Made by a program: the position numbers and the translations under genes. Source: Aminicenans sp964648465 (GTDB taxonomy: Bacteria > Acidobacteriota > Aminicenantia > Aminicenantales > Aminicenantaceae). From it: 24,621 bases of DNA. Positions 8,736-15,744 of the stretch are shown piece after piece. Numbering within the stretch: the stretch's first letter is position 1; every line of letters starts with the position of its first letter. The notes beneath the pieces were generated by a model, which saw nothing but the letters and a program-made list of their open reading frames with translations, was not told the DNA's origin and did no database searches. The stretch spans positions 1 through 24,621 of the forward strand of contig CAZYMU010000036.1 of NCBI GenBank assembly GCA_964648465.1. The letters run 5' to 3'.

Positions 8736-9632
8736 TTATGTTTTAAGAAAACGGGAGAGAGAGCTGAGACTTCCTAAGAACCCGATTACTGCACCTGCTG
8801 CAAGGAGTGCGATGACCTGTGAAAATGAAAGATAACGGAACTTTATAATATCGCTTAAAACTCCTAGGGAGGAGCCTAAATACAGAGGAAAAATTTCAAT
8901 CAGCAGTAAAAGAAGAATAAATGATAGTATCCCTCCTATCATTCCTAAGATAATCCCCTCAAGAAGAAATGGAATTCTGATAAAAGAATTAGTTGCTCCG
9001 GACAAGCGCAGAATTTCGATCTCATTCTGCCTGGCAAAGACATTTAACTTAATGATATTGGAAATAATAAAGAAGGATGCAAGAACCAATATCCCTCCCA
9101 AAAAGAATCCGATAGTTTTTACCAGTTTGCTAAGAGATTTCATCCTTTCAATCCAGTCTTTGTTGAACTGGATATCTTCAACTCCAGGTGTATTTTTCAT
9201 GTTATTGATGAAGTTTGAAGTTTTATCAGAAGAAATGCTTTCTTCCTTTAGGGTAATTTCGAAGGAAGAAGGAAATGGATTAATTTTTAAATTTTCAATA
9301 ATTCCTTGAAGGTCAGGAAATTTCTCTTGAAATTTTTCTAAGGCCTGATTTGAACTAATAAATTGAGTCTTTATGACCAATGTAGAATTTTTAACTTTTT
9401 CTTCGAGGGCGTCTATATCCTTTTCTGGTAGGTTCTTGTCTAAGAAAAGAACAACGACCATGTTTTTTGAAATCTGTTTGGCGGTATATTGAAGATTATT
9501 AGAGAGAGAAAGAAAGATTGATATGATAAGGAAAGATAGGCAGATGATTGTGACAGAAAAAAGATTGCGGGTTTTATACTGCCAGAGATTATCGAGGGTC
9601 TCTTTGAAGAAGTATTTAGTTTTTTGAATAAT
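8736..9632 (-). CDS. ftsX: Cell division ABC-transporter permease FtsX, apparent ATT start
   Basis: A 298-aa polytopic inner-membrane protein that, with FtsE, activates septal peptidoglycan hydrolases. An N-terminal cytoplasmic segment (YFFKETLDNLWQYKTRN, 7-23) and TM1 (24-44) precede the periplasmic domain (about 45-160), then three C-terminal helices (about 175-200, 225-247, 271-293) form the FtsX fold. The first ATG (9461) would remove TM1, so the true start must be upstream; the frame is open from 9662. No ATG, GTG or TTG exists there. An AGGAG (minus strand, 9646-9642) precedes CTG (9635) and ATT (9632) at suitable distances. ATT overlaps the ftsE stop as TGATT, like the common TGATG coupling. 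I place the start at ATT; CTG at 9635 is the alternative. Confidence 0.85.
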   Translation of the reverse strand: MIQKTKYFFKETLDNLWQYKTRNLFSVTIICLSFLIISIFLSLSNNLQYTAKQISKNMVVVLFLDKNLPEKDIDALEEKVKNSTLVIKTQFISSNQALEKFQEKFPDLQGIIENLKINPFPSSFEITLKEESISSDKTSNFINNMKNTPGVEDIQFNKDWIERMKSLSKLVKTIGFFLGGILVLASFFIISNIIKLNVFARQNEIEILRLSGATNSFIRIPFLLEGIILGMIGGILSFILLLLLIEIFPLYLGSSLGVLSDIIKFRYLSFSQVIALLAAGAVIGFLGSLSSLSRFLKT

Positions 9633-10297
9633 CAGAGAGTCTCCTTTTTCAATAATTTTCCTTTATAGAGAAAAATGATGTTATTGCCAAAGTGTCGGAT
9701 CAGTTCACGATCATGAGTGCATATGATGACAGTTGAACCTTTCTTGTTGATTTCTTTGAATAAGCTCATAATTTCGAAAGCAAGCTCAGTATCAAGGTTT
9801 CCGGTTGGCTCGTCGGCTAATATGATTTTAGGATTATTTACAACCGCCCTGGCAATAGCCACTCTTTGCTGTTCACCGTAAGACAAGCGGGAGGGATATT
9901 CCCACATTTTGTGATGGAGGTTGACCATCTGCAGGGCATTAAAAACTCTTCTTCTTATTTCTTTACGGGGAAGGCCGAGAATCTGAAGTACTATTGCAAC
10001 ATTATCAAAAACCTTTTTATTGGAAAGCAGGCGGAAGTCCTGGAAAACGATTCCCATAATTCGTCTCAATTGATATATTTTATGGTTGGGAATACGGAGT
10101 ATGTTTCTTCTGTCAACAACAATTTGCCCTTGGGTAGGGTATAGCTCCCGAAAGATTATTTTAAGAAGCGTGGTTTTTCCCGAACCGCTTGGGCCTGTGA
10201 TAAAATAGAGATCTCCCTTTTTAATGCGAAATGTTACATCCGAAAGGGCCCAATGAGGCTTTTGATACTGCTTCCAGATGTGATATAGTTCTATCAT
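9632..10297 (-). CDS. ftsE: Cell division ABC-transporter ATPase FtsE
   Basis: A 221-aa cytoplasmic ATPase partner of FtsX. Walker A is GPSGSGKT (35-42), the Q-loop Q86 lies in GIVFQDFRLL, Walker B is IILADE (158-163) with D-loop GNLD, and the H-loop is H195 in CTHD. The ABC signature reads LSYGEQQR (138-145) instead of the usual LSGGEQQR, so the first Gly is Tyr while the essential Ser and second Gly remain. Its stop (TGA, 9634-9632) shares one base with the proposed ftsX start, so the two are translationally coupled. An intergenic repeat begins 5 to 9 bp before the ATG, and its end supplies the AGGT Shine-Dalgarno-like element 8 nt upstream. Confidence 0.93.
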   Translation of the reverse strand: MIELYHIWKQYQKPHWALSDVTFRIKKGDLYFITGPSGSGKTTLLKIIFRELYPTQGQIVVDRRNILRIPNHKIYQLRRIMGIVFQDFRLLSNKKVFDNVAIVLQILGLPRKEIRRRVFNALQMVNLHHKMWEYPSRLSYGEQQRVAIARAVVNNPKIILADEPTGNLDTELAFEIMSLFKEINKKGSTVIICTHDRELIRHFGNNIIFLYKGKLLKKETL

Positions 10298-10302
10298 TGC
10301 AA

Positions 10303-10412
10303 TTTACCTGGGTTATTCATAAAAATTGCTTCGTGTGCTGTGCTTCACATCTGCAGCAAGCTTGGCTCGTGAATAATCCACGTTTACCTGGGTTATTCAT
10401 AAAAATTGCTTC
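10303..10412. repeat. Intergenic repeat element, copy A (short, with duplicated left end)
   Basis: A 30-bp sequence starting TTTACCTGGGTTATTCAT occurs twice exactly, at 10303-10332 and 10383-10412. Between them lies a 51-bp segment (10332-10382) that matches the right part of copy B (12481-12531) at 44 of 51 positions. The unit 10307-10382 has inverted ends, CCTGGGTTATTCA versus TGAATAATCCACG, and is flanked by TTTA on both sides (10303-10306, 10383-10386), as a 4-bp target duplication would be. The exact 30-bp repeat could instead reflect a truncated tandem duplication. It lies in the presumed leader of ftsE. Confidence 0.8.
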
Positions 10413-10443
10413 ATAAGATTGAAAATTCATCATGTTCGGAAGG

Positions 10444-10471
10444 ATTATAACATATCGATTTTGGGATTCAA
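10444..10471 (-). promoter_or_regulatory. Putative promoter of the ftsE operon
   Basis: On the minus strand, TTGAAT (10471-10466), 16 bases and TATAAT (10449-10444) with an extended-10 TGT just before it. The transcription start would be near 10437, giving a leader of about 140 nt that contains all of repeat copy A before the ftsE ATG. Confidence 0.55.
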
Positions 10472-10505
10472 AGAAGTGAAGAAAAAATGATGAAAGGAGT
10501 AGTTA

Positions 10506-10682
10506 TTAGATAAATAAAGACATAAACCATCCGAAAATAAGTGATCCAAAAACCATAATGAGAAACAGAGAAACACCATATTTTATCTGGCTTTTTATTT
10601 CATCCCTTCGGATTAATGCCAGGACAACACATGCTAAAGTTGCGTATAAGGCCATGGAAATCAAGTGGCTTTTAAATATCAT
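10506..10682 (-). CDS. Small two-helix membrane protein, function unknown
   Basis: A 58-aa open frame beginning MIFKSHLISMALYATLACVV. Two hydrophobic stretches (about 7-23 and 39-57) are separated by a charged segment (RRDEIKSQIKYG, 25-36), as expected for a hairpin membrane protein. Its ATG overlaps the stop of the upstream membrane-protein gene as ATGA, which strongly suggests a real, coupled gene. No recognisable family motif was found. The antisense strand shows no competing gene. Its partner is probably the 122-aa protein encoded just before it. Confidence 0.6.
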   Translation of the reverse strand: MIFKSHLISMALYATLACVVLALIRRDEIKSQIKYGVSLFLIMVFGSLIFGWFMSLFI

Positions 10683-11047
10683 TTCTTTTTTCCTGAAGAT
10701 ATATCAAAGGCATCTAACGCACATAGATAATTCAGAAGGCCTGCTCCTGCTATAAAAGTTGTACCGAATTCAAATGTAGTATTTTTTAGATTCCCGAATC
10801 CAAAAGAGAATATTTTGGAAAGCAAATATAAAAATCCGTTGCCTATATCGGAAAAGAAGGCAAGGATTGTTAGTGGATTTTCAGTTTGGAAAGAATAAAT
10901 CTTGCCGCCTATGGAGAGCCCGATGGCTGCCATAGATGAAATGCAAACAAAAAAGATCAGACTTCTCCAATATTTTTTTATGATGACATGGCCTAGTCCT
11001 GGAATGAACCATCCTGCAATTAAACTGATAATAGCTTTGGCTTTCAT
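10679..11047 (-). CDS. Small membrane protein, TM2/DUF6677-like
   Basis: A 122-aa protein with an N-terminal motif (AGWFIPGLGHVIIKKYWRSL, 11-30) typical of the TM2/DUF5683/DUF6677 superfamily: a helix, a P-G-x-G-H turn and a positively charged loop, followed by a second helix (about 30-48). A third hydrophobic segment is at about 60-85 and a Gly/Ala-rich one at 95-112. Function is unknown; related families sit in the inner membrane and are often found in Acidobacteriota-type genomes (from memory, not searched). The gene starts about 5 nt downstream of the predicted transcription start and lacks a Shine-Dalgarno. It overlaps the 58-aa gene by 4 nt. Confidence 0.6.
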   Translation of the reverse strand: MKAKAIISLIAGWFIPGLGHVIIKKYWRSLIFFVCISSMAAIGLSIGGKIYSFQTENPLTILAFFSDIGNGFLYLLSKIFSFGFGNLKNTTFEFGTTFIAGAGLLNYLCALDAFDISSGKKK

Positions 11048-11058
11048 GTTGAAGGAAA

Positions 11059-11087
11059 ATCATAAAAGAAAAAGTCGAGTAAATCAA
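11059..11087 (-). promoter_or_regulatory. Putative promoter of the DUF6677-like gene pair
   Basis: On the minus strand, TTGATT (11087-11082), 17 bases and TATGAT (11064-11059). The expected transcription start is near 11052, only about 5 nt before the ATG at 11047. Confidence 0.5.
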
Positions 11088-11181
11088 GAGAAAAAAAATG
11101 AAGATATCTTTGTTTTTTTTGGCAAAGCCAGTTTCTACGTTTTTCTTTATTTGCTGACTGAGTGTGGTTTAAGATTATTAA

Positions 11182-11210
11182 TTGAAAGCCTGCAATTATT
11201 TCATTATAAT
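11182..11210 (+). promoter_or_regulatory. Strong sigma70-type promoter of the porin-like gene
   Basis: TTGAAA (11182-11187), 17 bases and TATAAT (11205-11210) match the consensus at 5/6 and 6/6. Transcription from about 11217 excludes the upstream in-frame TTG (11182) and supports the ATG at 11263. Confidence 0.7.
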
Positions 11211-11262
11211 GAAAGCCCTTCTTGTGAATATGAAGGAAAGCAATATCAGGGAAGAAGAAAAT

Positions 11263-12273
11263 ATGAAAATTAGAAAAATTATTTTTACCATTACACTTTC
11301 GTTATTTGTTATAAATTCTGTTAATGCTAAAACAAATGGCTATATTTCTTTTAAGTTTTTAAAGGGACAGTCGCAGAGTAATGTTTTTGAAGGAACTTTC
11401 CAGGAAGCTCAATTAGGCCTAATATTTTCGGGAGAGATATCTCCGAAAATCGCCTATATTGCCGAGGTGAAACTTCAGGATAGAACAAGGGTTGAAATGA
11501 ATCAAGTCCTTGTTGAAGTAAGTCCTTCAGATTCTTTCGATCTTAAGATGGGGCTTTATCTTGTTCCTTTTGGAAAATACAACCAATTCAACAGGCCCCA
11601 CCAGACAGTGTTGATAATTCCTCCTATGAATGTTGAAGAGCTTTTCCCTCCATGCTGGAGAGACATAGGGATTTTATTGGAAGGAAAGGTCAGCAGTTTT
11701 TTTTATTCGATATATTTGGGGAATGGGCTTGCAGAAAGTCAGTGTTTGGATGGAAGTCAGCAGTTTAAAGACAATAATGCGAATAAGGGGAGAGGGGCAA
11801 GAATTGCTTGGATTGTTGAACAGGGATTTGAGGTGGCTTATTCCTATTATCGTGGGAAATTTGATAGTAATAATAGCAGAAACTTGCTTTTACAAGGCTT
11901 GGATTTAACATGGGGAACAGAAGATTTTCAAATATTGTCCGAATATACAAGAGTTAACATTGAGAATCCGGCTGAGTTTTCAAGGGGAACTGCAGATGGT
12001 TATTTTATTCAGTTGTCTATCAATTTGGGAGGTCTTCAACCTGTAGTCAGTTACCAGCGATTGGAATATAATGACGAGTTTCACGGAACAGGATTTTTCG
12101 GAGCAGATAATCCTGGACTAGGAATATCAGAGAATAAAAGCCGCTGGGCGGTTGGGATGGCTTATTTAATGCTTGATAATTTACGTTTGAAACTTGAATA
12201 TGACTTTAACCGTGAGAAAGAATTCGAGAAGAATGATAATACTTTCTTATGCCAAGTTGCCTTAAGCTTTTGA
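11263..12273 (+). CDS. Outer-membrane porin-like beta-barrel protein
   Basis: A 336-aa exported protein. A signal peptide spans about 1-22 (MKIRKIIFTITLSLFVINSVNA, cut before KTNG). The mature part has alternating amphipathic strands with Tyr/Phe/Trp girdle residues (IAYIAEVKLQD, FDLKMGLYLVPFGKYNQFN, FFYSIYLGNGLAE, VAYSYYRGKFDS, LRLKLEYDF) and ends with a terminal Phe in CQVALSF, the usual assembly signal of outer-membrane barrels. The stretch GLYLVPFGKYNQ with a following RPH resembles phosphate-selective porin O/P-like and related barrel families, but the substrate cannot be told. The frame is open back to 11182, but the promoter and signal peptide place the start at 11263, with AGGGAAG upstream. 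Its stop abuts repeat copy B. Confidence 0.8.
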   Translation: MKIRKIIFTITLSLFVINSVNAKTNGYISFKFLKGQSQSNVFEGTFQEAQLGLIFSGEISPKIAYIAEVKLQDRTRVEMNQVLVEVSPSDSFDLKMGLYLVPFGKYNQFNRPHQTVLIIPPMNVEELFPPCWRDIGILLEGKVSSFFYSIYLGNGLAESQCLDGSQQFKDNNANKGRGARIAWIVEQGFEVAYSYYRGKFDSNNSRNLLLQGLDLTWGTEDFQILSEYTRVNIENPAEFSRGTADGYFIQLSINLGGLQPVVSYQRLEYNDEFHGTGFFGADNPGLGISENKSRWAVGMAYLMLDNLRLKLEYDFNREKEFEKNDNTFLCQVALSF

Positions 12274-12548
12274 CGTAGGTTATTCATAAAAATTGCTGAT
12301 AGATTATAGTAATTAAAACTTGTTTTGATCGTTCTTTAAGGAATAGTCATAATTGCCTTGACTTATACGTTCTATATAATAAATTTTTAATTATATTATC
12401 AGCAATTTTTACCTTACAGGCGAGCCGATCTTACTGCATCTGCTTCGTTACAGCGCATTCGTGGTGAAGGACCACAACTTCATGTGCTGTGCCTTGCATC
12501 TGCAGCAAGATTGACTCGTGAATAACCCACGTACACCTGAATTATTCA
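12273..12548. repeat. Intergenic repeat element, copy B (about 260 bp, inverted ends)
   Basis: The outer ends ACGTAGGTTATTCA (12273-12286) and TGAATAACCCACGT (12519-12532) are inverted repeats matching at 13 of 14 positions. An inner perfect 14-bp inverted pair, AAAAATTGCTGATA (12288-12301) and TATCAGCAATTTTT (12397-12410), brackets about 95 bp of unique AT-rich sequence. The right part (12408-12532) is 117/125 identical to copy C. Four bases after the right end, another left end, CCTGAATTATTCAT (12535-12548), follows in the same orientation, as in copy A. A hairpin is predicted from ACAGCGCA/TGTGCTGT (12450-12457, 12483-12490; one G-U pair) enclosing GTGGT/ACCAC (12461-12465, 12471-12475). 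No transposase is present. This element fills most of the 372-bp porin-purA gap. Confidence 0.85.
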
Positions 12549-12601
12549 TTTCTACCTTGTTTCTAGAAGTAACTTCTGATACAATTTATTATCAATAATT
12601 A

Positions 12602-12607
12602 TATAAT
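12602..12607 (+). promoter_or_regulatory. Candidate -10 box of purA
   Basis: TATAAT at 12602-12607 lies 38 nt before the purA ATG. The best -35 is GATACA (12578-12583) at 18 bases, a 3/6 match. The ribosome-binding site GAGGGA (12635-12640) follows. A second TTGCCT-16-TATAAT set (12353-12380) lies inside the unique part of repeat copy B and could also read toward purA. Confidence 0.35.
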
Positions 12608-12645
12608 CTTGTCTTATTAATCATGGTGCGATTCGAGGGATTTTC

Positions 12646-13974
12646 ATGGCAAATTTGGTAGTCCTTGGTACTCAGTGGGGCGATGAGGGTAAAGGTAAAA
12701 TTGTTGACCTTCTGAGCCCCTCATTTGATATAGTGGCCCGCTATCAAGGAGGCCACAATGCTGGACATACGGTCTATGTGAAAGGGAAGAAAATAATACT
12801 TCACATTATCCCTTCTGGGATTTTGCATAATAATAAACTTTGTGTAATAGGAAATGGAGTTGTTTTAAGCCCTGGAGTATTTCTGGATGAGATTTCACAG
12901 TTAAGAAAATATGGGGTTGAGATTGATGATAATATTGTCATAAGTAAAAATGCTCATATTATCCTTTCTTATCATTCTTTGATCGAGAAGATTAACGAGA
13001 ATAGAAAAGGAGTCAAAAAAATAGGGACTACCCATAGAGGTATTGGGCCTGCTTATATGGATAAAGCGGCTCGGCAGGGGATAAGAGCCGGAGAACTTTT
13101 AAATTTTAATGTACTTAAAGAGAGAATTGAACAAAATATCGAAGAAAAAAACATCTATCTTGCTTATTACGGAATTCCATTACTTGACCCCAAAAAAGTC
13201 CTGGATGAATATCTGAAATATGCTTCTAAACTTGGAAAATACATAAAAGATGTTTCTTCTCTTTTGGATAAGAAAATAAAAGAAGGAAATTCTGTTCTTT
13301 TTGAGGGAGCCCAAGGCACTCTGCTCGATATTGACCATGGAACATATCCTTTTGTGACCTCGTCTAATTCGACAGCAGGAGGAGCATGTACAGGTTTAGG
13401 TGTTAGCCCTGATAAAATAGATGGGGTTTTAGGAGTGACTAAAGCCTATACAACGCGTGTTGGTATGGGGCCGTTTCCAACAGAAATCTTTAACGAGAAG
13501 GGTAAATTGCTTCTTGAAAGAGGAAATGAATTTGGCGCTACTACTGGCCGCCCCAGGCGTTGTGGCTGGTTTGATGCTGTGATTCTTGCCTATTCTTGCA
13601 GGTTGAGCGGAATAAAAAAAATTGCTCTTACTAAGCCTGATATTTTGGATGGGTTTGAAGAAGTGTTGGTTTGTGTGGGTTATAAATATAAGGGGGAAAT
13701 GCTGGAGACTTTTCCTACAGAAAGCTGGGTTTTGGAGAAAGTAAAGCCTCAATACAAAACATTGCATGGATGGAAGCAACCTGTCAAGGGAGCAACGGAT
13801 TTTAGTTTACTTCCTGAAGCTTTTCTTGATTATGTTAAGATTATCGAAGAACTTATCCAAGTCAAAATTTCTATCATTTCCACGGGCATGGCCAGAGAAG
13901 ATACAATCTTGATTGATAAGGAATTAAAAGATATTGTCAATATAGAAAAAGTTAGAAAAGGTATTAAGGAATAA
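12646..13974 (+). CDS. purA: Adenylosuccinate synthetase
   Basis: A 442-aa cytoplasmic enzyme that makes adenylosuccinate from IMP and aspartate using GTP, the first committed step to AMP; PurB, encoded at 20857-22155, does the next step. The N-terminal P-loop GTQWGDEGKGK (8-18) contains catalytic D13, and GGHNAGHT (35-42) contains catalytic H41. Later come the IMP-binding THRGIGPAYMDKAAR, the GAQGTLLDIDHGTYPFVTSS block, TKAYTTRVGMGPFPTE and TGRPRRCGW (purine and Asp binding), and a C-terminal TKPDILDGF base-recognition motif. Length is slightly above the usual 425-432. The ATG follows GAGGGA by 5 nt. The gene stands apart from other pur genes and is followed by nadA after 61 bp. Confidence 0.97.
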   Translation: MANLVVLGTQWGDEGKGKIVDLLSPSFDIVARYQGGHNAGHTVYVKGKKIILHIIPSGILHNNKLCVIGNGVVLSPGVFLDEISQLRKYGVEIDDNIVISKNAHIILSYHSLIEKINENRKGVKKIGTTHRGIGPAYMDKAARQGIRAGELLNFNVLKERIEQNIEEKNIYLAYYGIPLLDPKKVLDEYLKYASKLGKYIKDVSSLLDKKIKEGNSVLFEGAQGTLLDIDHGTYPFVTSSNSTAGGACTGLGVSPDKIDGVLGVTKAYTTRVGMGPFPTEIFNEKGKLLLERGNEFGATTGRPRRCGWFDAVILAYSCRLSGIKKIALTKPDILDGFEEVLVCVGYKYKGEMLETFPTESWVLEKVKPQYKTLHGWKQPVKGATDFSLLPEAFLDYVKIIEELIQVKISIISTGMAREDTILIDKELKDIVNIEKVRKGIKE

Positions 13975-14035
13975 AGAAAGTGCTTTATAGCAAAAGAGTG
14001 ATGAAATAATTAAAATTATATCAACCAGACAAAAA

Positions 14036-14953
14036 ATGAGAGTAGTATTGAAAGAAGAAGAAAAAATCGAAAGGATAATGAAGTTAAAGAAAGAAATAAA
14101 TGCTGCGATATTAGTACATAACTATCAGATTGGAGAAGTCCAGGAAACAGCCGATTTCTTAGGGGATTCTCTCGATCTGAGTATTAAAGCGACACAGGTC
14201 AGGGAAGAAGTAATCCTTTTCTGCGGTGTTCGTTTTATGGCAGAGACTGCTGCAATATTATCAAAGGATAAAACTGTACTAATGCCTGATGTAAACGCGG
14301 GCTGTCCAATGGCTGATATGATAACGCCTCAAGCACTTAGAGAATGGAAACAGAATTATCCTGGTAGGAAGGTTGTCTGCTATGTCAATACATCTGCAGA
14401 AGTTAAGGCAGAATGTGATATTTGTTGTACTTCAGCTAATGCTGTAAAGATTGTTGAATCGATTGATGATAGTGAAGTTCTTTTTGTTCCGGATAAAAAT
14501 CTTGGGGCTTATATTGACAGCCAGACAGATAAAAAGGTCATTCCTTGGGATGGCTACTGCTATGTGCATAACAATATTTTAGCGGAGCATATAAGAGAGA
14601 AAAAAAACCTTTATCCTGAAGCAGAAGTCTGGGTACATCCTGAATGCCGGCCCGAAGTTATTGGCTTAGCGGATAAAGCTCTTTCTACAGGGCAGATGGT
14701 TAAAGAGGCTTCTAGGACAGAGAGCAGAGATATTATCATCGGAACTGAATCAGGCATCATCTATAGGTTGAAAAAAGAGAATCCTGATAAGAATTTTTAT
14801 CCTGCTAAAGATTCGATTGTATGTTCAGATATGAAAAAAATAAACCTGGATAAAGTTCTCAAATCTTTGGAAGAAAAAAAATATAGAATAGAGGTCCCTC
14901 ATGAAATTAGCAGAAAAGCAAGTATAGCGATAGAAAAGATGATGAAGGCATAA
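14036..14953 (+). CDS. nadA: Quinolinate synthase A
   Basis: A 305-aa [4Fe-4S] enzyme that condenses iminoaspartate with dihydroxyacetone phosphate to quinolinate, for de novo NAD synthesis. Visible motifs are LVHNYQIGEVQETADFLGDSL (26-46), PDVNAGCPMAD with cluster Cys C90, WDGYCYVH with C175, HPECRPEV (201-208), the phosphate-binding GTESGIIYRL (236-245) and IVCSDMKK with C263. The spacing C90/C175/C263 agrees with the three cluster ligands of characterised NadA proteins. nadB and nadC are not in the window. No Shine-Dalgarno is visible before this ATG. It lies 5 bp from nth, so the two are probably co-transcribed. Confidence 0.95.
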   Translation: MRVVLKEEEKIERIMKLKKEINAAILVHNYQIGEVQETADFLGDSLDLSIKATQVREEVILFCGVRFMAETAAILSKDKTVLMPDVNAGCPMADMITPQALREWKQNYPGRKVVCYVNTSAEVKAECDICCTSANAVKIVESIDDSEVLFVPDKNLGAYIDSQTDKKVIPWDGYCYVHNNILAEHIREKKNLYPEAEVWVHPECRPEVIGLADKALSTGQMVKEASRTESRDIIIGTESGIIYRLKKENPDKNFYPAKDSIVCSDMKKINLDKVLKSLEEKKYRIEVPHEISRKASIAIEKMMKA

Positions 14954-14958
14954 TAGAT

Positions 14959-15612
14959 TTGGAATTTACGATAGAGATGGAAAGCAGGAAATCTGAAATT
15001 GAAGAAATCATAAGCATTCTGAAAAAGTCATATCCTGTAAGTCGCACAGCCCTTAATTTTGAGACTCCACTTCAGATTCTAGTAGCAACGATTTTGTCTG
15101 CTCAGTGTACAGATGAAAGAGTAAACAAAATCACGCCTTCTCTTTTTAATAAGTATAATACTGTATCGGATTTTGCACATGCGAATCAGGAAGAATTGGA
15201 GGAGGGAATTCGCTCCACAGGCTTTTTCAGAAACAAGTCGAGAAATATAATCAATAGCTGTAAAAAAATCGTTGAAGATTTCAAGGGTGAAGTGCCAAAT
15301 AATATGAATAATCTTTTGTCTCTGCCTGGTGTTGCCAGGAAAACAGCGAATATTGTGCTTTCCAGCGCGTACAGAAAAGCTGAAGGTATTGCTGTTGATA
15401 CTCATGTCAAACGGCTGTCTAGAAGATTGGGACTAAGCAGAGAAAAAAATGCTGATAAAATTGAGCAGGATCTTTTAACTATTGTGCCTAAAAATGAATG
15501 GCTGGATTTTAATTATATTCTGGTTAACCACGGGAGAAAAATCTGTAAGGCCAGGAATCCATTCTGTGATAGATGTGAGATTAAACACCTGTGCCCTTTT
15601 TACACTTTATAA
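14959..15612 (+). CDS. nth: Endonuclease III (DNA glycosylase/AP lyase)
   Basis: A 217-aa base-excision-repair enzyme that removes oxidised pyrimidines. Motifs include LVATILSAQCTDERVNK (41-57), the helix-hairpin-helix LPGVARKTA (122-130) with catalytic Lys128, catalytic Asp147 in VDTHVKR, and the C-terminal [4Fe-4S] loop C196-x6-C203-x2-C206-x5-C212. The start is uncertain. TTG at 14959 has GAAGG about 10 nt upstream, while ATG at 14977 gives 211 aa and an N-terminus aligning well with characterised Nth proteins, but with a weaker ribosome-binding site. It directly follows nadA; both encode Fe-S enzymes, although no functional link is implied. Confidence 0.94.
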   Translation: MEFTIEMESRKSEIEEIISILKKSYPVSRTALNFETPLQILVATILSAQCTDERVNKITPSLFNKYNTVSDFAHANQEELEEGIRSTGFFRNKSRNIINSCKKIVEDFKGEVPNNMNNLLSLPGVARKTANIVLSSAYRKAEGIAVDTHVKRLSRRLGLSREKNADKIEQDLLTIVPKNEWLDFNYILVNHGRKICKARNPFCDRCEIKHLCPFYTL

Positions 15613-15744
15613 TCTGAATTTTCGTTTTACTATTATATTATGAGTATATATGTTTAAATGGAGAGGGTATAATAAAAACATTTATTGGGAAGAAAATGAT
15701 GATCCTATTCTTTAATCATTTTGTGAAAGACCTAGAAGGAAACC

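Noticed and set aside
10303..10412. Direct repeats resembling a minimal CRISPR array
   Set aside because: Only two repeat units, the spacer is itself a dispersed repeat found elsewhere in the window, and no cas genes are present.
10231..10416. Plus-strand frame across the ftsE start and repeat copy A
   Set aside because: It overlaps ftsE antisense and consists partly of repeat sequence, with no protein motif.
11182..11262. Upstream extension of the porin-like gene
   Set aside because: Its TTG start is the -35 box of a strong promoter, and the extension would hide the signal peptide.
10902..11273. Plus-strand frame across the divergent promoter region
   Set aside because: Antisense to the DUF6677-like gene and spans both predicted promoters; no coding signal.
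12273..12548. Degraded transposase gene inside repeat copy B
   Set aside because: All frames are short and interrupted; the unit looks non-coding.
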